A DNA stretch of 64,000 nucleotides from NCBI RefSeq assembly GCF_034092395.1, contig NZ_CP139301.1, positions 1,178,001-1,242,000 on the forward strand, given 5' to 3'. Made by a program: the position numbers and the translations under genes. Shown one piece after another: positions 8,687 through 18,124 of this stretch (within the stretch, counting starts at the first letter, position 1; the number at the start of each line of letters is the position of its first letter). Origin of the DNA: Prochlorococcus sp. MIT 1307. GTDB taxonomy: Bacteria > Cyanobacteriota > Cyanobacteriia > PCC-6307 > Cyanobiaceae. The notes under the pieces were generated by a model, which searched no databases, was not told the DNA's origin, and was given only the letters and a program-made list of their open reading frames with translations.

Positions 8687-8882
8687 TGAATACTCCTTTT
8701 GACTAACTGGATCAACGAATGCAAAATGCTTGTTCTTCATTCATGAAATGTCATGCACAAATGAACTTTCATACAATTAATGACCACAAAGGGCCAATCA
8801 CAAGCCTAAAACAATCATAGTAGGGGATACTATCCTTGCACACCTCTGTACACTTATTAATAACCAATACTCTTAGTGAGTC

Positions 8883-9182
8883 GTGGCAACCAGACAAAAC
8901 TCAGCAAATGGGAGGCCAAAGTCTCCAAGAGTTCAGGTAGTCTTGCCTGAAAATCTATGTGATCGCCTGTCTGCTTTAGCCCAACGAGAATCGAGAACAG
9001 TCAGCAATATGGCCAAAGTGCTTATTCAAGAAGGAGTTAATAATTACGAACAAGGGTCAATATCCAAAAATCATGCATCTTCGCCTATTACAAGTACAGA
9101 AGGGTTTAGATCAGCCCTTGAGGCTCAAGAATCAAGGCGTTTAAGAGGAGCACCAAGACGACTAAAACTGCATAGACCTTAG
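8883..9182 (+). CDS. Ribbon-helix-helix (CopG-like) DNA-binding protein
   Basis: A 99-residue protein beginning with GTG. Residues 14-55 read SPRVQVVLPENLCDRLSALA then QRESRTVSNMAKVLIQEGVN, the beta strand and two helices of a ribbon-helix-helix domain. The C-terminal half is polar with a basic end (RLRGAPRRLKLHRP). RHH proteins are usually small repressors or antitoxins, but no toxin gene is adjacent, so a stand-alone regulator is more likely. Its promoter must lie in the 140-base spacer shared with the divergent basic hypothetical gene. Confidence 0.7.
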   Translation: MATRQNSANGRPKSPRVQVVLPENLCDRLSALAQRESRTVSNMAKVLIQEGVNNYEQGSISKNHASSPITSTEGFRSALEAQESRRLRGAPRRLKLHRP

Positions 9183-9222
9183 TCAAACATTTTCTTTTAA
9201 AGCGCAAAATACTTTCTTTTCC

Positions 9223-10362
9223 CTATACAGGGTTCACTCTCACCCCAAGCACAACTTGCCTCTTCGCCCCAGTAACGGCTGGAGAATTTCCTGGGTAATG
9301 CAAAATGTGCCACCAAGCCATCAAAGCAAAGGCCAAAGCCTCTCTAGCCTCTATAGGGATCCCAAGATCTTCGACTGTCAACACCCTAACTTCGCGACAT
9401 CTCTTCATTAGTTGATTCAACATCATTGGATTTCGACAACCACCACCAGCAACCAACAATTGAATTGGACGAATATTATTTTTCAAATAAAATTTATCTA
9501 GATCATTTGCCACTACTGCTGCACTAAAAGCTGTCAAAGTAGCAATCAGATTTTCTTCGGAAATTGGTGAAATTTCCTTTAATCGACTTTCTAAGTCAGC
9601 AAGTCCAAATTGTTCTCTGCCAGTCGATTTAGGTGGAGGTTTTTGGAAAAATGGTTCCTTCAGCCAACTTGCAATAATTTCTTCTTGAGGAGACCCATTA
9701 GCTGCAATTAATCCATCTTGATCAAAAGCAAGTACTCCATTAGTAATTTTTTGGACTGCAAGATCAACAAGAGAATTAGCCGGGCCGCAATCCCACCCCA
9801 ACACAGCCTTAAATCGATCTGGCCCGCTTGTAGGGGGTATCAATGTGAGGTTAGAAATGCCCCCTAGATTCAGTATTGCTCTCCAACCAGATAATCCTCC
9901 AAAGATTGCAGCATCAGCATTAGGAACCAAAGGTGCACCCTCGCCACCTAACGCAAGATCTGCCGCCCTAAAATCAAAAACAACAGAGCGATTGAGCAAC
10001 TGAGACAGTAACGGAGCTTGTAATAACTGCATGCTGGCCCCGCGCTTTGATTGACACGGCGGGCGATGACAAACAGTTTGACCATGACATCCAACTATCT
10101 GAGATTGATTTTTAGGGTCACAAGCCCTACCAGCTTCTGCATGTACCTCGGTGATAGCTTCAACCAAATCAAGCCATTCATTACTACTTAATTTCAAGCC
10201 CTGACCTGTATCTACAATTCTCTGTCTCAAATCCCCTGGATAAGGAACGGAAAGAGAATTAATCAAATTCCATTTAGGCTGCTTTGGATTGCCTTCAAAC
10301 TCTGCTAATACTGCATCTACACCATCTGCACTGGTGCCGCTCATAAGCCCCAGAACACGCAC
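9223..10362 (-). CDS. anmK: Anhydro-N-acetylmuramic acid kinase
   Basis: A 379-residue sugar kinase of the ASKHA fold. It begins MRVLGLMSGTSADGVDAVLAEF, the AnmK phosphate-binding motif, and continues with IVGCHGQTVCHRP, the conserved GCHGQT. Later come VFDFRAADLALGGEGAPLVP, AILNLGGISNLTLI, GWDCGPANSLVDL and LLVAGGGCRNPMMLNQL. AnmK phosphorylates and hydrolyses 1,6-anhydro-MurNAc from cell-wall turnover to MurNAc-6-phosphate. It is the last gene of the minus-strand run from NDH-2, five bases after the KtrA-like gene. Confidence 0.95.
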   Translation of the reverse strand: MRVLGLMSGTSADGVDAVLAEFEGNPKQPKWNLINSLSVPYPGDLRQRIVDTGQGLKLSSNEWLDLVEAITEVHAEAGRACDPKNQSQIVGCHGQTVCHRPPCQSKRGASMQLLQAPLLSQLLNRSVVFDFRAADLALGGEGAPLVPNADAAIFGGLSGWRAILNLGGISNLTLIPPTSGPDRFKAVLGWDCGPANSLVDLAVQKITNGVLAFDQDGLIAANGSPQEEIIASWLKEPFFQKPPPKSTGREQFGLADLESRLKEISPISEENLIATLTAFSAAVVANDLDKFYLKNNIRPIQLLVAGGGCRNPMMLNQLMKRCREVRVLTVEDLGIPIEAREALAFALMAWWHILHYPGNSPAVTGAKRQVVLGVRVNPV

Positions 10363-10367
10363 AAGAG

Positions 10368-11072
10368 TCAGGTTTGAGGAAGTTTCTGAAGGTCTTGCAT
10401 GGAGCCCATAACTACTAGAACATGACTTTTTTTCAAGACAAATGAGGCAGGTGGATTAACAGTCAAACCTTTAGTAGGTCCTGCAGCGAGAACATTAACT
10501 AAATAGTTTTTGCGCAAATTAAGATCACGTAAAGAGCGCCCCACAAATACTGCAGGAACTTTGATCTCATCAATGCCCGTTTGATCATCCAATTCTAATC
10601 GTTCAATCAAATTGGGACGCACTAACTCCAATCCCAATCTTTCCCCTTGCATTCTTGATGGAAAAACAACTCGATCAGCACCAACTCTTTTCAACATTTT
10701 TTCATGCAAATCACTAGTGGCACGAGCAATTACCTGCTGTACCCTGCTCCCATCAGTATCTTTTGCGATCAAAGTAGTTGTAATACTTGCTTCAATAGGT
10801 TCACTAATTCCAACAACAACTGTCCCCATATCAAGAACACCTGCTGCCCTCATGGATTCCTCATCGGTTGAATCAACTACTCTTGCTTCAATTGAAGGTT
10901 CCAGCTGACGCAATTCATCAATAGCTCTTTCTGAAGAATCAACAGCCAACACATCTGAACCATTACGAATAAGCTCCCTACAGACAGCACTTCCAAAGCG
11001 ACCTACACCCACAACTGCAAATCCAAGCTGGTCTGTGCCCTTTTTTGGCGCCCACTGCCACCAGTCACTCAT
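10368..11072 (-). CDS. TrkA/KtrA-type potassium-uptake regulatory subunit
   Basis: A 234-residue soluble protein. An RCK N-terminal Rossmann domain (LGFAVVGVGRFGSAVCRELI ... VLAVDSSERAIDEL) is followed by VVGISEPIEASITTTLIAKDT and the FPSRMQGERLGLELV turn. A C-terminal TrkA_C domain starts near residue 160. Such subunits form an octameric ring on the cytoplasmic face of a KtrB/TrkH channel and gate it by NAD(H) or ATP. The KtrB-like membrane partner lies directly upstream (23-base gap), which makes this a KtrAB pair. Confidence 0.9.
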   Translation of the reverse strand: MSDWWQWAPKKGTDQLGFAVVGVGRFGSAVCRELIRNGSDVLAVDSSERAIDELRQLEPSIEARVVDSTDEESMRAAGVLDMGTVVVGISEPIEASITTTLIAKDTDGSRVQQVIARATSDLHEKMLKRVGADRVVFPSRMQGERLGLELVRPNLIERLELDDQTGIDEIKVPAVFVGRSLRDLNLRKNYLVNVLAAGPTKGLTVNPPASFVLKKSHVLVVMGSMQDLQKLPQT

Positions 11073-11095
11073 TGTTCTCCCTCCACAAAAACAAT

Positions 11096-12499
11096 CTAGA
11101 CATAAATATCCTCTCGTGGATAACCAATACGATTCTGGTTTTGACGCCTATCGGTATTCAAAGCTTCCCAAATAGCACTTAGCAATAGCAAGATGCCTAG
11201 CCTCCCAACAAACATTCCAACGACAAGAACCATTTGACCAAAATGGCCAAGTTGCTGTGTCACACCCAAGTCAAATCCAACTGTTGCAAAAGCAGATATA
11301 CATGTAAACAGCATTTCTAAAAATGAAAAAGGCATCTCGACCGCGAAGTTGCTCGAAAGACTTAGCAACAAAGCCATCAACAATACAAAAAGGAATGACG
11401 CAACTGTGATCCCAACGGCTTTTAAGACGACCTTGTCAGAAATTTGACGATTGCGAATAACAACATCTTGCTGCCCTCTTAAGGTAGAGCGCGTAGCTGC
11501 CATCAGGGCAGCCAGGGTTGTAGTTTTTATCCCCCCACCAGTTCCTCCAGGACTAGCACCGATAAACATCAATGCCATTAAGAGCAATAGACCTGAATCA
11601 GAAACACTTTGCACAGTCAAAGGCATATTTGAGAAACCAGCCGTCCTCGCACTAACTGATTCAAATATTGCGGTCGTAAAACGTTCTGACCAACTTAAAT
11701 CAGCAAAATAATTTCCTTGGCCTAATGACTCTGTAATTAGCAATCCAATTGTGCCAAGGCAAAACAAAAAGAAAGATGTCCGAAGAACTAAGCGGGTATG
11801 CAGACTCAATCTGCGACGGTGGAAAAATTTGCGATTACTCCAAAGATCACTTGTTACTCTCCAACCCAATCCGCCTAGAACAATTAATAGGATTATTACA
11901 AGATTTACTACCCAATTAAGCCGGTATCTCTGCATACTGTCTGACCACAAACCAAAGCCAGCATTGTTATATGCAGAGATGCTGTGAAAAAGAGAAGCCC
12001 ACATCCTTTCACCTGTATTCGAAATATCATTAAAACCAAAGCAATAAAGAACAACTGCTCCTAACAGAATTAAGACAGCAGCAGTAAAAGCAATACCTCG
12101 AAAAGTTCTACCCACACCACCAACTCCAAATTCATCAAGAGTCTTGCCTCTATCAAGTCGACACCTGAGTTCAGTACCACTCACAACAAAACCTTGCAAG
12201 AAAGTAGTAATAGCCATCAACCCAAGGCCTCCTACAAGAAGCATTCCTGCAAGAACGATCTGACCAAATATTGTTAAGTCTTCTCCAATATCAATGATGG
12301 TCAAACCAGTGACTGTTAGAGCAGATGTAGCCGTAAAAAGAGCCTCCCACAAACCAACCCTCGCACTGGAACACAGTGGAGTAGCAAGGATAAATGTGCC
12401 AAGAATAATCATTAAGAAGCCCGTTACCACAGTGAACTGAGGTACCGTCAAACGCCTGGACCAGCCTCGAGTGCGATATATAGCTTCAGAGAAAAGCAC
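11096..12499 (-). CDS. KtrB/TrkH-type potassium (sodium-coupled) transporter
   Basis: A 467-residue integral membrane protein with the four repeated membrane-pore-membrane units of the Trk/Ktr superfamily. Selectivity-filter regions can be seen around LFTATSALTVTGLTIIDIGE, LFHSISAYNNAGFGLWSD, FESVSARTAGFSNMPL and LFTCISAFATVGFDLGVT. It imports K+ in complex with the RCK protein encoded just downstream. In cyanobacteria KtrB activity depends on Na+. The 87-base gap to the SLC13-type gene suggests the same transcript. Confidence 0.92.
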   Translation of the reverse strand: MLFSEAIYRTRGWSRRLTVPQFTVVTGFLMIILGTFILATPLCSSARVGLWEALFTATSALTVTGLTIIDIGEDLTIFGQIVLAGMLLVGGLGLMAITTFLQGFVVSGTELRCRLDRGKTLDEFGVGGVGRTFRGIAFTAAVLILLGAVVLYCFGFNDISNTGERMWASLFHSISAYNNAGFGLWSDSMQRYRLNWVVNLVIILLIVLGGLGWRVTSDLWSNRKFFHRRRLSLHTRLVLRTSFFLFCLGTIGLLITESLGQGNYFADLSWSERFTTAIFESVSARTAGFSNMPLTVQSVSDSGLLLLMALMFIGASPGGTGGGIKTTTLAALMAATRSTLRGQQDVVIRNRQISDKVVLKAVGITVASFLFVLLMALLLSLSSNFAVEMPFSFLEMLFTCISAFATVGFDLGVTQQLGHFGQMVLVVGMFVGRLGILLLLSAIWEALNTDRRQNQNRIGYPREDIYV

Positions 12500-12586
12500 C
12501 GATTAATTCTCAATCACTGTCGTAGACCTCGAAAAGCTCCAAGTACAAAATCATTACTAGTGCATGCTTGCACAATTTCTTTTAAT

Positions 12587-14407
12587 TCAAGAGCCTCCGT
12601 ATTGCCAAAGAATTAAAGCAGGAATCATGAAAGTCATTAAAACAGTTAAACCTATACCGTATCTAGTCACATCAAAAAAGCGATAACGACCTGGCCCAAA
12701 AACCATCAGATTTGTTTGATAGCCCATAGGAGTCAAAAAGGACTGGCTTGCACCAAATAAAACAGTAATAAGAAGAGCTGTAGGTGGCAAGTTCATAGTT
12801 GACGAGAGCTGTATTGCAACTGGTGCGAAAAGAGCTACAGATGCTGCATTACTAATGACCTGAGTCAATATTGTTGTGGCAAGAAAGACCATGAGCAAAG
12901 AAGAATAAGTTGGCAATCCTTGCAAGCAAGATTCAAGAATTCTTGCCAAGGCATCTGCTAGACCGGTGTCCTGTATTGCCACACTGAAACTCGAAAGTGA
13001 GCCCAATAAGAGGATTACATCTAGACGAATAGACCGCAGAGCCTCAGTTGGTCGAATGCACCCACCTACCACCATTGCGATTACGGCAAGGAGAACAGCT
13101 GCCACGAGAGGCAATGGCGTAATTGTTGGCACTAAAAGCATTAATAAAGCTATGCCAATAGCAATTGGTTTTCGTCGCAATGTCGGTAAATCATCCTCAA
13201 GTTGATCAAGCACAAGTAAGTTATTGCTGGCTTGGAGCCCACGAATAGAGTCCAAAGGAGCCTGAAGTAATAACACATCCCCTTCTCGTAAAACTGCTTG
13301 ACCTAATCTTTCTTGTACAGTCTGCTGACCACGCCTTAAGGCTAAAACAGTTGCATTATGTCGTTGGCGAAATCTCAGTTCACGCAAACTCGCGCCAGCC
13401 AATGTAGAGCCTGCAGGAAGCAGGACTTCTACAGTTTTTTGTCCTCCACTAGCGAATGGTTTAAATAGTTGAGACTCATCTTTCAAGTCCCTCTGTGCTA
13501 ATTGCACAGTATTTTCCTGCTGCAATCGCAACAGATCTGTGCGAGTGACTCGAAGTAACAATCGATCGCCAGGCTCAATCGTACGATCCGCTAAAGGAGG
13601 TAGAAATCTCTCTTGTCCCCTCTGAAGCTCAAGGACATCGACATCAAAACGACGTTGAAGTCGACTGTTGTGTAGCGATTGTCCAACCAAATTCGAATCA
13701 GAAGGAATCGTAACCTCAGTACAGTAACCAGTTTGATCAATACTCCCTAAAAGTTGCTCATCATCTCTTCCTCGATCTGGCAAAAGCCCTTTAGGGGCTA
13801 ACAACATGTAAGCCGTTCCTACCAACCAAATCGGAACTCCAATTGCCGTAAAGCTAAACAACTCCAAAGAGCCATAACCTAATTGCTCGCTGATATCACT
13901 TACAAGGAGATTTACCGAGCTCCCTAAGAGGGTTAATGTTCCACCTAATACAGTTGCAAATGAAAGAGGTAATAACACTCTTGATGGAGAGAGTCTGCGA
14001 CGGATACACCACGCTTCAATAACAGGAAGTAATGAAGCCACAACAGGTGTGTTGGGAACAACCCCAGAGATTGGAGCGACCACTAATCCCAATAAAGCAA
14101 TTAAACGGCGTGGAGTTCTAATACGTTCAGAAGCTATCAATTCTCGAAGACGATCTAATGCACCACTCCTAAACAAAGCAGCTGACACTGCAAACAGGCC
14201 CATCAAAGTAATTAAAGCAGGGCTACCAAAGCCCGCTAAAGCTTTTTGAGGTGTCAGCACACCTGTAGCCATTAATAACGCCAAGCTCAACAAACCAGTA
14301 AGTTCTGGTACCAAAGCATTGCTTATAAAAAGGATTACAGCTAACAGCAGAACTCCAAGCGTTATAAGTGCTTGCGGGCTTTGAAGAACAACACTTAATT
14401 CATTCAT
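12587..14407 (-). CDS. SLC13/DASS-type anion permease with two TrkA-C domains
   Basis: A 606-residue transporter. The first half is membrane (LGVLLLAVILFISNALVPEL ... PISGVVPNTPVVASLLPVI, then LSFATVLGGTLTLLGSSVNL). Residues about 225-390 hold two soluble RCK_C domains (VTIPSDSNLVGQSLHNSRLQ and VEVLLPAGSTLAGASLRELR). The second membrane half has a repeated NAASVALFAPVAIQL motif. This layout is that of the SAC1/SLC13-like proteins, often sulphate or carboxylate/Na+ symporters; the substrate here is not proven. The start overlaps the hflX stop by eight bases. Confidence 0.85.
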   Translation of the reverse strand: MNELSVVLQSPQALITLGVLLLAVILFISNALVPELTGLLSLALLMATGVLTPQKALAGFGSPALITLMGLFAVSAALFRSGALDRLRELIASERIRTPRRLIALLGLVVAPISGVVPNTPVVASLLPVIEAWCIRRRLSPSRVLLPLSFATVLGGTLTLLGSSVNLLVSDISEQLGYGSLELFSFTAIGVPIWLVGTAYMLLAPKGLLPDRGRDDEQLLGSIDQTGYCTEVTIPSDSNLVGQSLHNSRLQRRFDVDVLELQRGQERFLPPLADRTIEPGDRLLLRVTRTDLLRLQQENTVQLAQRDLKDESQLFKPFASGGQKTVEVLLPAGSTLAGASLRELRFRQRHNATVLALRRGQQTVQERLGQAVLREGDVLLLQAPLDSIRGLQASNNLLVLDQLEDDLPTLRRKPIAIGIALLMLLVPTITPLPLVAAVLLAVIAMVVGGCIRPTEALRSIRLDVILLLGSLSSFSVAIQDTGLADALARILESCLQGLPTYSSLLMVFLATTILTQVISNAASVALFAPVAIQLSSTMNLPPTALLITVLFGASQSFLTPMGYQTNLMVFGPGRYRFFDVTRYGIGLTVLMTFMIPALILWQYGGS

Positions 14408-16115
14408 GCTTACTATTTTCTTGTTGCCCTAAGGTCAAATTTGGAGAAGCTCCCCAAAAGTAATCTTGAAGCCATAGCCTTAGCCCTTGCAAACCTGCGC
14501 CAGAAGTGGCTGATACATAAATCACTGTTTGGTCCATACTGCGAATTGCTTCAAGTGCACTTCTTTCACAACAATCAATCTTATTAGCAATGATTTTACG
14601 ATTGGAATTGACACCAAGTGAGTCAAGCAGCTCATTCACGGCATTCAATTGAAATTCCCAATCAGGATTTGCAAGATCTACCAAAAGAAGTAATAAATCT
14701 GCCTCGAGGGTTTCCTCAAGAGTTGCCCGAAAAGCCTCCATCAACGGCGAAGGTAAATCACGAATAAATCCCACTGTGTCTGTTATTAATAACTCATTGG
14801 GAGAACCACCCGATTTAGACAAAATCAACCTCCTTGTAGTGGGGTCCAAAGTCGCAAAAAGTTTGTTTTCAGCTAGAACCTGACTCTTCACACTCAGGCC
14901 ACAAAGAGCATTTAGAAGTGAGGATTTACCTGCATTGGTATATCCAACTAATGCTGCACGTGGTAGTCCCTTCCTTCTATACCGCAATTGCGAACGATGT
15001 TTCTTTAATTGGTTCAAATCTCTTCCTAAACGTTCTATACGACTCACAATCGCTCGACGATCTTTCTCTAGCTGGGTTTCACCAGGTCCACGTGTACCTA
15101 TACCACCACCTTGTCTAGAAAAGCTCTTACCCCTTCCTAATAGCCTTGATTTCCGATAACGAAGTTGTGCAAGTTCAACCTGAAGCCGACCAGAAGCACT
15201 CAAAGCTCTTTGAGCAAAAATGTCAAGAATCAATTCACTTCTATCCAGAACAGGGCAAGCTAAAAAGCGTTCTAAATTTCTTGCTTGAGAGGGCGTAAGT
15301 TCCCTATCTGTAATCACCAGAGAAGCTTCTTCTTGTCGAACAGTTAACGCAACTTCCTGCAATTTACCTATACCCCAAATTGTTTGTGGGTTAAATGCAC
15401 CTTGCTTTTGACGTGCAACTGCAACTGGACAAGCTCCTGCACTTCGTACTAAGCCCTCCAACTCGGCCAAATCTCGTTCACTTCTAACTAAGTCTTTACA
15501 AGTAAGAGTTAAAAGCAATACGCGCTCTTTTGAATCAGCAAAAGAAATAAATCGACTATCTTGATTAGCATTAATTTCTTGAAGTCCTTTTATTGGAAGT
15601 TCTTTGCAAAGATTCAATAAATTATTTTCTTCACAAAGATGCCAGCCTTTCTGAGCACTGCGATCAATAGTCCATATTGATGCTGGTCTCGATCCACTTG
15701 GACCTGGGTTAGAAGCAAATAGCAACCAAAACACAGGTGCAAGGTCTAGGGCAACAATGGAATCTTGTTGACCAGGACGAAGATCTTTTTGATGATGAGT
15801 AAAAATACAACTAATCAAGCGCCAATCTCTTTTCTTGCGTTTTCTAAAGTCTGGTAGATGATGGAAAAGTTGAACAGAATGATCCAAAGGTCCAACACAA
15901 AGCAGACGACATACCCCCCGACTATCAAGAACCATATGCAAGGGCTGTTGTAAGTCAAACGCCTCTTCTGCAAGTTTTTCTAGAGTTGATTGATCTAACT
16001 CCTCATTTGCTGGGTGTCTTCGATGAAGAAGCTTCTCAAGTCGACGCTGCTGAGAAGGCCTTAACCCTTGCAGTCTTCCAGTGAGATGAGCCTGTTTCAA
16101 TTGCCTAAAAGCCAA
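14400..16115 (-). CDS. hflX: HflX-like ribosome-associated GTPase
   Basis: A 571-residue GTPase. The HflX-specific domain precedes the G domain (KQGAFNPQTIWGIGKLQEVA, TPSQARNLERFLACPVLDR, GGGIGTRGPGETQLEKDRR). The G motifs are GYTNAGKSSLLNAL, DTVGFIRDLP, NKID and VSATSGAG. HflX splits stalled 70S ribosomes under stress. The N-terminal extension of about 180 residues (LLHRRHPANEELDQ ... FDLQQPLHMVLD) makes it longer than the E. coli protein. The start overlaps the NDH-2 gene by 19 bases, so translation is likely coupled. Confidence 0.93.
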   Translation of the reverse strand: MAFRQLKQAHLTGRLQGLRPSQQRRLEKLLHRRHPANEELDQSTLEKLAEEAFDLQQPLHMVLDSRGVCRLLCVGPLDHSVQLFHHLPDFRKRKKRDWRLISCIFTHHQKDLRPGQQDSIVALDLAPVFWLLFASNPGPSGSRPASIWTIDRSAQKGWHLCEENNLLNLCKELPIKGLQEINANQDSRFISFADSKERVLLLTLTCKDLVRSERDLAELEGLVRSAGACPVAVARQKQGAFNPQTIWGIGKLQEVALTVRQEEASLVITDRELTPSQARNLERFLACPVLDRSELILDIFAQRALSASGRLQVELAQLRYRKSRLLGRGKSFSRQGGGIGTRGPGETQLEKDRRAIVSRIERLGRDLNQLKKHRSQLRYRRKGLPRAALVGYTNAGKSSLLNALCGLSVKSQVLAENKLFATLDPTTRRLILSKSGGSPNELLITDTVGFIRDLPSPLMEAFRATLEETLEADLLLLLVDLANPDWEFQLNAVNELLDSLGVNSNRKIIANKIDCCERSALEAIRSMDQTVIYVSATSGAGLQGLRLWLQDYFWGASPNLTLGQQENSKHE

Positions 16116-17266
16116 GCTCCTGTTAATCGAAAAGCGAAGTCAAACCTTGGCATTCTCATCAAGTAAGTAATTCTACGAATTTGAAATGCAAGAGGTCCCG
16201 AAATAGTCAATCCCAATCCTGTAATCGTGGCATTACCTACACCGAGACTAAGCATTTCACCAAAATCAAAAAACTTAAATGCTGTTGGGGGTTTCCCTGC
16301 TTTAATGTCCATCAGAACTTGTGCAGCAGCTTTGCCTTGTTGAATAGCTACCTGAGCATTACTTGGCCAGGGTTCATGTGTATGAGATGCAATATCACCT
16401 ATAGCTAATACATCCTGAAACCCTATAACTTGCATACATTCATCAACAGGTAATTTGCCCTCATGTAATTGGCATGCTGGATTCAGTTTTGGAATACAAG
16501 GTCTAGCACCACCTGTCCACACAACACCATTATGAGGCAAAGAAAAATTCTGCTGCTTTCCACCCTGCAAACTTTCAAGAAAAATTTCATCAGAACTAAT
16601 TGCTAATACACGAGTTTTGAGATGAACCTTCACCGCACGCTTTCCTAAGGCAGATTCCGCTTGTTCCTGATTAAAAGACTTTCCTTGAGATAAAACTCTC
16701 TCACCTAATTCAATTAAGTAAATTTCACAATAATCTTTTAAAAGATCAGCAAGCTTACACGAAAGTTCAACGCCAGTTAATCCAGCACCAACAATTACCA
16801 AAGATTTTGGGGAATGACATGATTTCTTGATGTCATTGATTAAATCTCTCAATCTACTGACATCTTCTAAAGAATTAAATGTAATTGTATATTTGCTAAA
16901 ACCTTTGATACCGCAATCCTTAGGAACTGATCCAGTACTCAGCACAAGCTGCGAATATTTAAGTGATAACCCTGAAGAAGTAAAAATTTCTTTTGAATTA
17001 ATATCGATCTTCTCTGCAGACTCTTGAAGAAAAGAAATGCCTCTCTCAGCTAATAAATATTTATAAGGTGGGGCTACCTCCCAATACTGAATCTCACCAC
17101 TTAGAAGCTCAAAAAGCAAAGGAAGAAAAACAAACCTTGGATGAGGGTCTATCAAGACAATCTCAGGTCTAAGCTCGTATTGACTTAAAGCAACAACAGT
17201 ATTCAAGCCTGCAAACCCACCACCAACCACAACCACTGGATCTAATTTTGAAGAGTTAAAAGCCAT
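16097..17266 (-). CDS. Type 2 NAD(P)H dehydrogenase (NDH-2)
   Basis: A 389-residue flavoprotein of the two-dinucleotide-binding fold. The FAD site is DPVVVVGGGFAGLNTVVALS near the N-terminus, the NAD(P)H site is SLVIVGAGLTGVELSCKLAD, and the third flavin motif is DVLAIGDIASH. Ending GAWLLGN, it lacks the extra C-terminal EF-hand of plant forms. NDH-2 enzymes oxidise NAD(P)H and reduce quinone without proton pumping. Cyanobacterial homologues (Ndb) may act as redox sensors. This is the first gene of the run ending in anmK. Confidence 0.88.
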   Translation of the reverse strand: MAFNSSKLDPVVVVGGGFAGLNTVVALSQYELRPEIVLIDPHPRFVFLPLLFELLSGEIQYWEVAPPYKYLLAERGISFLQESAEKIDINSKEIFTSSGLSLKYSQLVLSTGSVPKDCGIKGFSKYTITFNSLEDVSRLRDLINDIKKSCHSPKSLVIVGAGLTGVELSCKLADLLKDYCEIYLIELGERVLSQGKSFNQEQAESALGKRAVKVHLKTRVLAISSDEIFLESLQGGKQQNFSLPHNGVVWTGGARPCIPKLNPACQLHEGKLPVDECMQVIGFQDVLAIGDIASHTHEPWPSNAQVAIQQGKAAAQVLMDIKAGKPPTAFKFFDFGEMLSLGVGNATITGLGLTISGPLAFQIRRITYLMRMPRFDFAFRLTGAWLLGN

Positions 17267-17338
17267 AGTTGGATAGCCTCAGATTATTTTGGAGGCTTAA
17301 ACAAGCTCTAAAACGCTGAAACATTGGATGATTGATAC

Positions 17339-18124
17339 ATGACTAACGGATCCCAACAGCAACCTACTGAAACCAGCTCCACTGAAGGAGCTGATATTTC
17401 CGGAATGCTTGATATCCCTCTTCAAGAAGCCAGGAGACAATTAAGTAGTCTTCGACCTGAGGAAAGACTTGCCTGGGCCTACGCGAAATTTGGTTCAAAC
17501 TTTGCCCTCACAACAAGCTTCGGCATTCAATCAGCTGTATTACTGCATATGCTCCACGCCATGAAAGGTGGATCAGAGATACCAGTGATATGGATTGATA
17601 CAGGGTACTTGCCTAACGAAACTTATTGCTATGCGGAAGAACTCACCAAGCTGTTTGAATTAAACATAAAAGTCATTCAAAGTCCAATTTCACCCGCAAG
17701 AATGGAGGCTTTATATGGAAAACTTTGGGAGACTAATTCAATTGATGATATAGAAAAATATCATCTTATACGTAAGGTAAAGCCACTTGAGAAAGCTTTA
17801 TTAGATAACAACGTTCAGTGTTGGGCTAGTGGAGTGAGAGGTGGACAAACTAAACATCGTCGTTCAATGACTTTGCTAGACCCTATTCGTGAACGCCTTT
17901 CATTAAGGCCTCTTCTCGAATTGAGTCAAAAAGATATTTTTTATTATATGCAAGAAAATTCTTTACCTCAACATCCTCTATTTGAAAAGGGTTACTCCAC
18001 TGTTGGAGACTGGCACTCTAGTAGTCCCGAAGGAAACAAAACACAAGGAAGGGATACTCGATTTGGAGGTTTAAAACAAGAATGTGGAATACACGTTCAA
18101 GGCATTATGGGAGAAGGGATTTGA
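17339..18124 (+). CDS. cysH: Phosphoadenosine phosphosulphate (PAPS) reductase
   Basis: A 261-residue protein of the adenine-nucleotide alpha-hydrolase fold. It has the FALTTSFGIQSAVLLHML phosphate-binding region, VIWIDTGYLPNETY, and WASGVRGGQTKHRR. The redox cysteine is Cys249 in the C-terminal ECGIH motif. The paired CC motifs of iron-sulphur APS reductases are absent, so this is the PAPS type that feeds sulphite to sulphite reductase for cysteine synthesis. Thioredoxin is the expected reductant. The end overlaps the coaX start as TTGA. Confidence 0.93.
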   Translation: MTNGSQQQPTETSSTEGADISGMLDIPLQEARRQLSSLRPEERLAWAYAKFGSNFALTTSFGIQSAVLLHMLHAMKGGSEIPVIWIDTGYLPNETYCYAEELTKLFELNIKVIQSPISPARMEALYGKLWETNSIDDIEKYHLIRKVKPLEKALLDNNVQCWASGVRGGQTKHRRSMTLLDPIRERLSLRPLLELSQKDIFYYMQENSLPQHPLFEKGYSTVGDWHSSSPEGNKTQGRDTRFGGLKQECGIHVQGIMGEGI

